From the NCBI RefSeq assembly GCF_011516925.1, contig NZ_WOTG01000010.1, positions 1-64,000 on the forward strand: a stretch of 64,000 nucleotides of DNA, read 5' to 3'. Shown in pieces: positions 61,556-64,000 of this stretch. Position numbers and translations under genes: made by a program. This stretch comes from Acetobacter fabarum (GTDB taxonomy: Bacteria > Pseudomonadota > Alphaproteobacteria > Acetobacterales > Acetobacteraceae). Position 1 is the first letter of the stretch; each line of letters begins with the position of its first letter. Below the pieces are notes generated by a model that saw nothing but the letters and a program-made list of their open reading frames with translations, was not told where the DNA came from and did not search any database.

Positions 61556-62341
61556 TCAAACTACCGTTGTATCAAAAGCTATGTCTCTTACACGGTTGAT
61601 AAGGCTTTCTCCCCCATCAAGGTAGATGACCTGCCCAACCATGGATGCGGCCGACAGAATTAAACTCAGGCATGCAGAAATTTCTTCCGGGGTGGAACTG
61701 CGACCGAGCGGGGTGGCACGCCAGGCACGCTCAAAGCCCTCGTCTGTCTGCTTGCCGCTTCTCAAGGTCAGGCCGGGGGCAATGGCGTTGACCCGGATCT
61801 TGGATTTGAATGCCATGGACAGGACCTGTGTCACGCACAGCAGTGCCGCTTTGCTGATTGTGTAGGAAAGAAAATCGGGGTTAAGGCTTTTAACCTTATG
61901 ATCCAGAATATTTACGATGCAGCGGTCATCAATATTCCCCGGTGCACGCGCAAAATCCCTTGATAGGAAAAGGGGTGCCGTGAGGTTGGGTTCCATATGC
62001 TTGTCAAATGAATCGTAAGTAAGTGAATCAATATTATCGTATTCAAAATTAGAAGCATTGTTAACAAGAACGTCTATGGCACCATAACGCTCGACAACTG
62101 CCGGAATAAGTTTTTGAACATCTTCGCGATTATTAAAATCGGCATGAACAGCAAAGCACTCGTAACCCATGGAGGTTAGAGAGTTTACAAGTTCAAGAGC
62201 TTCCTGTTCGGAGTGATTATACTGAATGGCAACTTTCCAGCCGTTCCGGGCAAGATCCCGCGAAAGAACAGCTCCGATGCGCTTTGCTCCCCCTGTTACA
62301 AGAGCAACCCGGGCATTGTTATTCTGATCGCGACTGGTCAT
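61556..62341 (-). CDS. Short-chain dehydrogenase, FolM/pteridine reductase-like
   Basis: 261 aa Rossmann SDR: cofactor motif VTGGAKRIGAVLSRDLA (TGxxxRIG, as in pteridine reductases), NNASNFEYD, catalytic YTISK (Tyr-x-x-x-Lys) and PGLTLRSG. The TGGAKRIG form and the 23-bp overlap with folB point to reduction of dihydromonapterin or dihydrofolate (FolM class). Its GC is lower than that of the cobalamin genes. It ends just before the AT-rich remnant. Confidence 0.85.
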   Translation of the reverse strand: MTSRDQNNNARVALVTGGAKRIGAVLSRDLARNGWKVAIQYNHSEQEALELVNSLTSMGYECFAVHADFNNREDVQKLIPAVVERYGAIDVLVNNASNFEYDNIDSLTYDSFDKHMEPNLTAPLFLSRDFARAPGNIDDRCIVNILDHKVKSLNPDFLSYTISKAALLCVTQVLSMAFKSKIRVNAIAPGLTLRSGKQTDEGFERAWRATPLGRSSTPEEISACLSLILSAASMVGQVIYLDGGESLINRVRDIAFDTTVV

Positions 62342-62774
62342 AGTTTTTCCTGTTTACATTACCTGCGGGCAGTAGCTCAGAGCGTTCACCACAAATCTCA
62401 ATACCAGCTCCGTCTGCTTCGTTAAAGATATCAAGTTTGGTGATGGAGATACGGATTGCATCTACTAATGGGTTAGCAAAACAAACTTCAACCAGTTCTC
62501 TGGCAAGGGTTTCCAGCAGGGGGGTATGTGGCCGTTCTGGCCATGTGATGATGGCATTGCGGACTGGATCGTAATCAATGTAAAGGTCTTTGTCGTGGGC
62601 TTTTGCGCCGTGCAACCATGCAAACATTTCAACATTAACGCAAAGTCGTGTCGGTCTTTCCGGGTAGAGTTCCCATGGGTGCAAACCAACCTGCGCATTC
62701 ACAATGACATTTCGTAAGACTGACTTGAGGTATGGTCTGGTGCCTAAAGGTGATGCAGCATTAGGTGATGGCAT
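62319..62774 (-). CDS. folB: Dihydroneopterin aldolase family protein
   Basis: 151 aa from the ATG at 62774, which has AGGGA five bases upstream; earlier ATGs at 62789 and 62801 are possible. FolB pattern: LRNVIVNAQVGLHPWELYPERPTRLCVNVEMF, YDPVRNAIITW, HTPLLETLARELVEVCFANP and VDAIRISITKLDIF. It cleaves dihydroneopterin (or epimerises dihydroneopterin/monapterin) in folate synthesis. The overlap with the FolM-like SDR suggests a shared pterin pathway. Confidence 0.88.
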   Translation of the reverse strand: MPSPNAASPLGTRPYLKSVLRNVIVNAQVGLHPWELYPERPTRLCVNVEMFAWLHGAKAHDKDLYIDYDPVRNAIITWPERPHTPLLETLARELVEVCFANPLVDAIRISITKLDIFNEADGAGIEICGERSELLPAGNVNRKNYDQSRSE

Positions 62775-62801
62775 GTTGTCCCTAATCATCTCACCAAACA
62801 T

Positions 62802-63117
62802 CCTTTGTTGGTAAATAATAAAATATAAGATTTTTGAGTATAAAAAAATCCTCGATCTCGGCAAGGGGAATGTCCGAGTGCTGATGCTTGGAACTTGTTT
62901 GAGTTATTGTCTTTTTTGGCTCCCGCTGCGTCAGTGGTAATGGTTTGGTATGATATTTCAATTCAGTTATTTGGTGATGTTGAAATAAAAATGTCAATTT
63001 CTCTGAATTATGCAAATAAAATTATATATAAACAAAATAGAGTTTATGAGAAGATAAAAGTTATTTTTCAATGTAGAGGAAAAATATTTTTTCCTTCTCA
63101 CTAGGAGAGGATCAGGA
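62802..63117. other. AT-rich upstream region of folB and the pyrophosphorylase gene
   Basis: About 316 bp, very low GC compared with the flanks. A 69-codon frame from a TTG at 62895 has no binding site and poor composition, so I do not call it. Probably holds divergent promoters. Confidence 0.5.
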
Positions 63118-63177
63118 ATGATTGTCATGGTCGTATGCCTGTATTACGGAAAGAAGGAGGGCTATAGCGCGCCGTAA
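63118..63177 (+). CDS. 19-codon leader ORF
   Basis: ATG at 63118 preceded by AGGAGAGGATCAGGA, a stronger binding site than that of the following gene; encodes MIVMVVCLYYGKKEGYSAP then TAA, 17 bp before the pyrophosphorylase start. It could be a leader peptide that couples or attenuates the downstream gene, or a chance ORF. Confidence 0.4.
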   Translation: MIVMVVCLYYGKKEGYSAP

Positions 63178-63194
63178 GGCTTGGGGGTACGAGC

Positions 63195-64000
63195 ATGGTT
63201 GGTGACAAAGATGGAACCGGTGGTAGCCCGGAGCAGGAGGGCATGCCCGATATTGTGCCGGTTATTCTGTCTGGTGGGGCTGGGAGCAGGTTGTGGCCCG
63301 TCTCGCGCGGGAGCTTTCCCAAGCAGTTCTGGTCCTTGTTAACCGACTTTACACTTTTGCAGGATACGGCTTTGCGGGGGCAGGCCAAAGGGGTGGTGGC
63401 CCCGGTTGTTGTCTGTAATGCCGAGCACCGCTTTGTTATTGCCGAGCAGCTTCGCGGTGTAGGTATTCACGATGCCCGGATTATTCTGGAGCCCGTTGGC
63501 CGTAATTCGGCCCCGGCCATTGCCGCCGCCGCATTTGTTGTGGCCGAACGTAACCCCGATGCCGTGTTGTGGGTCATGGCTGCGGATGCTGCTATTCAGG
63601 ATGTACACAAACTGCATGTTGCTCTTGAACATGCCGTAACGGCAGCCAAAGCAGGCTATGTGGTCACCTTTGGCATGGCCGCGACCCGGCCGGAAACAGG
63701 CTACGGGTATATTGAGCAAGGTGCCGCTCTTGCGGGCATGCCCGAAGTTTATTCCGTCACCCAGTTTGTGGAAAAACCGGACAAAGGCAAGGCAACCGCT
63801 TTTCTGGAGCAGGGGGGGTATTTGTGGAATTCGGGCATGTTTGTTGTCCGTGCCGCGACTTTTCTGGCCGAGATGCAGCGTTACGAACCTAACCTGTATG
63901 CCTGTGTTGAAGAGGCCGTGCAAAAACGTAAGACAGATATGGATTTTGAAAGACTGGACCCGGACAGTTTTTCCCGCTCTCCCGATATTTCGGTTGATTA
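63195..64000 (+). CDS. Mannose-1-phosphate guanylyltransferase (partial, runs off the right edge)
   Basis: At least 268 codons from the ATG at 63195, still open at 64000. Nucleotidyltransferase N-terminus: VPVILSGGAGSRLWPVSRGSFPKQFW (pyrophosphorylase signature), EHRFVIAEQL, ILEPVGRNSAPAIAAAA, FVEKPDKGKA and GYLWNSGMFV. It makes GDP-mannose for exopolysaccharide or LPS; many homologues are fused to a phosphomannose isomerase domain, which would lie outside the window. The first 17 residues are an extra polar extension; an ATG at 63243 is an alternative start. Confidence 0.93.
   Translation, partial: MVGDKDGTGGSPEQEGMPDIVPVILSGGAGSRLWPVSRGSFPKQFWSLLTDFTLLQDTALRGQAKGVVAPVVVCNAEHRFVIAEQLRGVGIHDARIILEPVGRNSAPAIAAAAFVVAERNPDAVLWVMAADAAIQDVHKLHVALEHAVTAAKAGYVVTFGMAATRPETGYGYIEQGAALAGMPEVYSVTQFVEKPDKGKATAFLEQGGYLWNSGMFVVRAATFLAEMQRYEPNLYACVEEAVQKRKTDMDFERLDPDSFSRSPDISVD

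Noticed and set aside
62895-63104. 69-codon frame in the AT-rich gap before the pyrophosphorylase gene
   Set aside because: TTG start without a binding site and composition explained by low GC.

Overview
The window looks like chromosome of an acetic acid bacterium (Acetobacteraceae, most likely Acetobacter or a close relative). This rests on a GC-rich coding background, a SatP acetate transporter, an L-lactate permease, a sorbosone-dehydrogenase-like periplasmic protein, an aerobic-type (CobN) cobalamin locus and overall protein style. It is an inference, because no rRNA or species marker is present.

Layout. 1-110: the end of a probable insertion sequence. 180-3833 (minus): lgt-midA-pgeF-lipoprotein operon. 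4092-8929: an ABM-domain protein, lactate permease, sorbosone dehydrogenase-like protein and a lipase-like lipoprotein. 9163-11574: tRNA-Arg, a small secreted protein and guaA. 11560-18211: a compact (about 6.5 kb) element in the 3' end of guaA, bounded by about 187-bp direct repeats. It carries a tyrosine integrase, a zinc-motif/HTH protein, an AlpA-like regulator, a plasmid RepA followed by four 21-bp iterons and DnaA boxes, a TraK-like protein, a probable 5'-truncated ORF and a GIY-YIG protein. It reads as an integrated mobilisable replicon. Directly after its right repeat lies the 5' stub of a second, broken integrase, which suggests stepwise accretion of elements at guaA. 18524-23322: SCO1, PepSY membrane protein, TonB-dependent receptor and a DUF2946-like protein, a likely copper-related cargo.

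23586-31256: methyltransferase, cysteine synthase, DUF2272 lipoprotein, YbaK deacylase, MtnA, an Ala/Lys-rich histone-H1-like protein, asparaginase and a hypothetical gene coupled to zur. 31256-34469: zur divergent from znuA-znuC-znuB with a palindromic Zur-type site between them. 34504-39875: flavin reductase with a 43-aa membrane peptide, a 3-hydroxyisobutyryl-CoA-hydrolase-like enzyme, SatP, a FUSC transporter and its MarR regulator.

40062-55441: cobalamin locus. A cobalamin riboswitch precedes DUF1636-cobW-cobN-cobB-phosphatase-cobO-cobQ; then bluB/cbiB, the threonine-phosphate decarboxylase, an acidic small protein, cobS/cobT and cobU. Together these cover cobalt insertion through nucleotide-loop assembly. 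The corrin-ring methyltransferases and the CobS/CobT chelatase AAA+ subunits are not here. 55664-57118: succinate-semialdehyde dehydrogenase. 57206-60995: a second copper-type module (OprC-like receptor, DUF2946-like protein and a Met/His-rich TonB). 61047-64000: tRNA-Glu, an AT-rich stretch with a decayed ORF, a pteridine-reductase-like SDR overlapping folB, a short leader ORF and the start of a mannose-1-phosphate guanylyltransferase that leaves the window.
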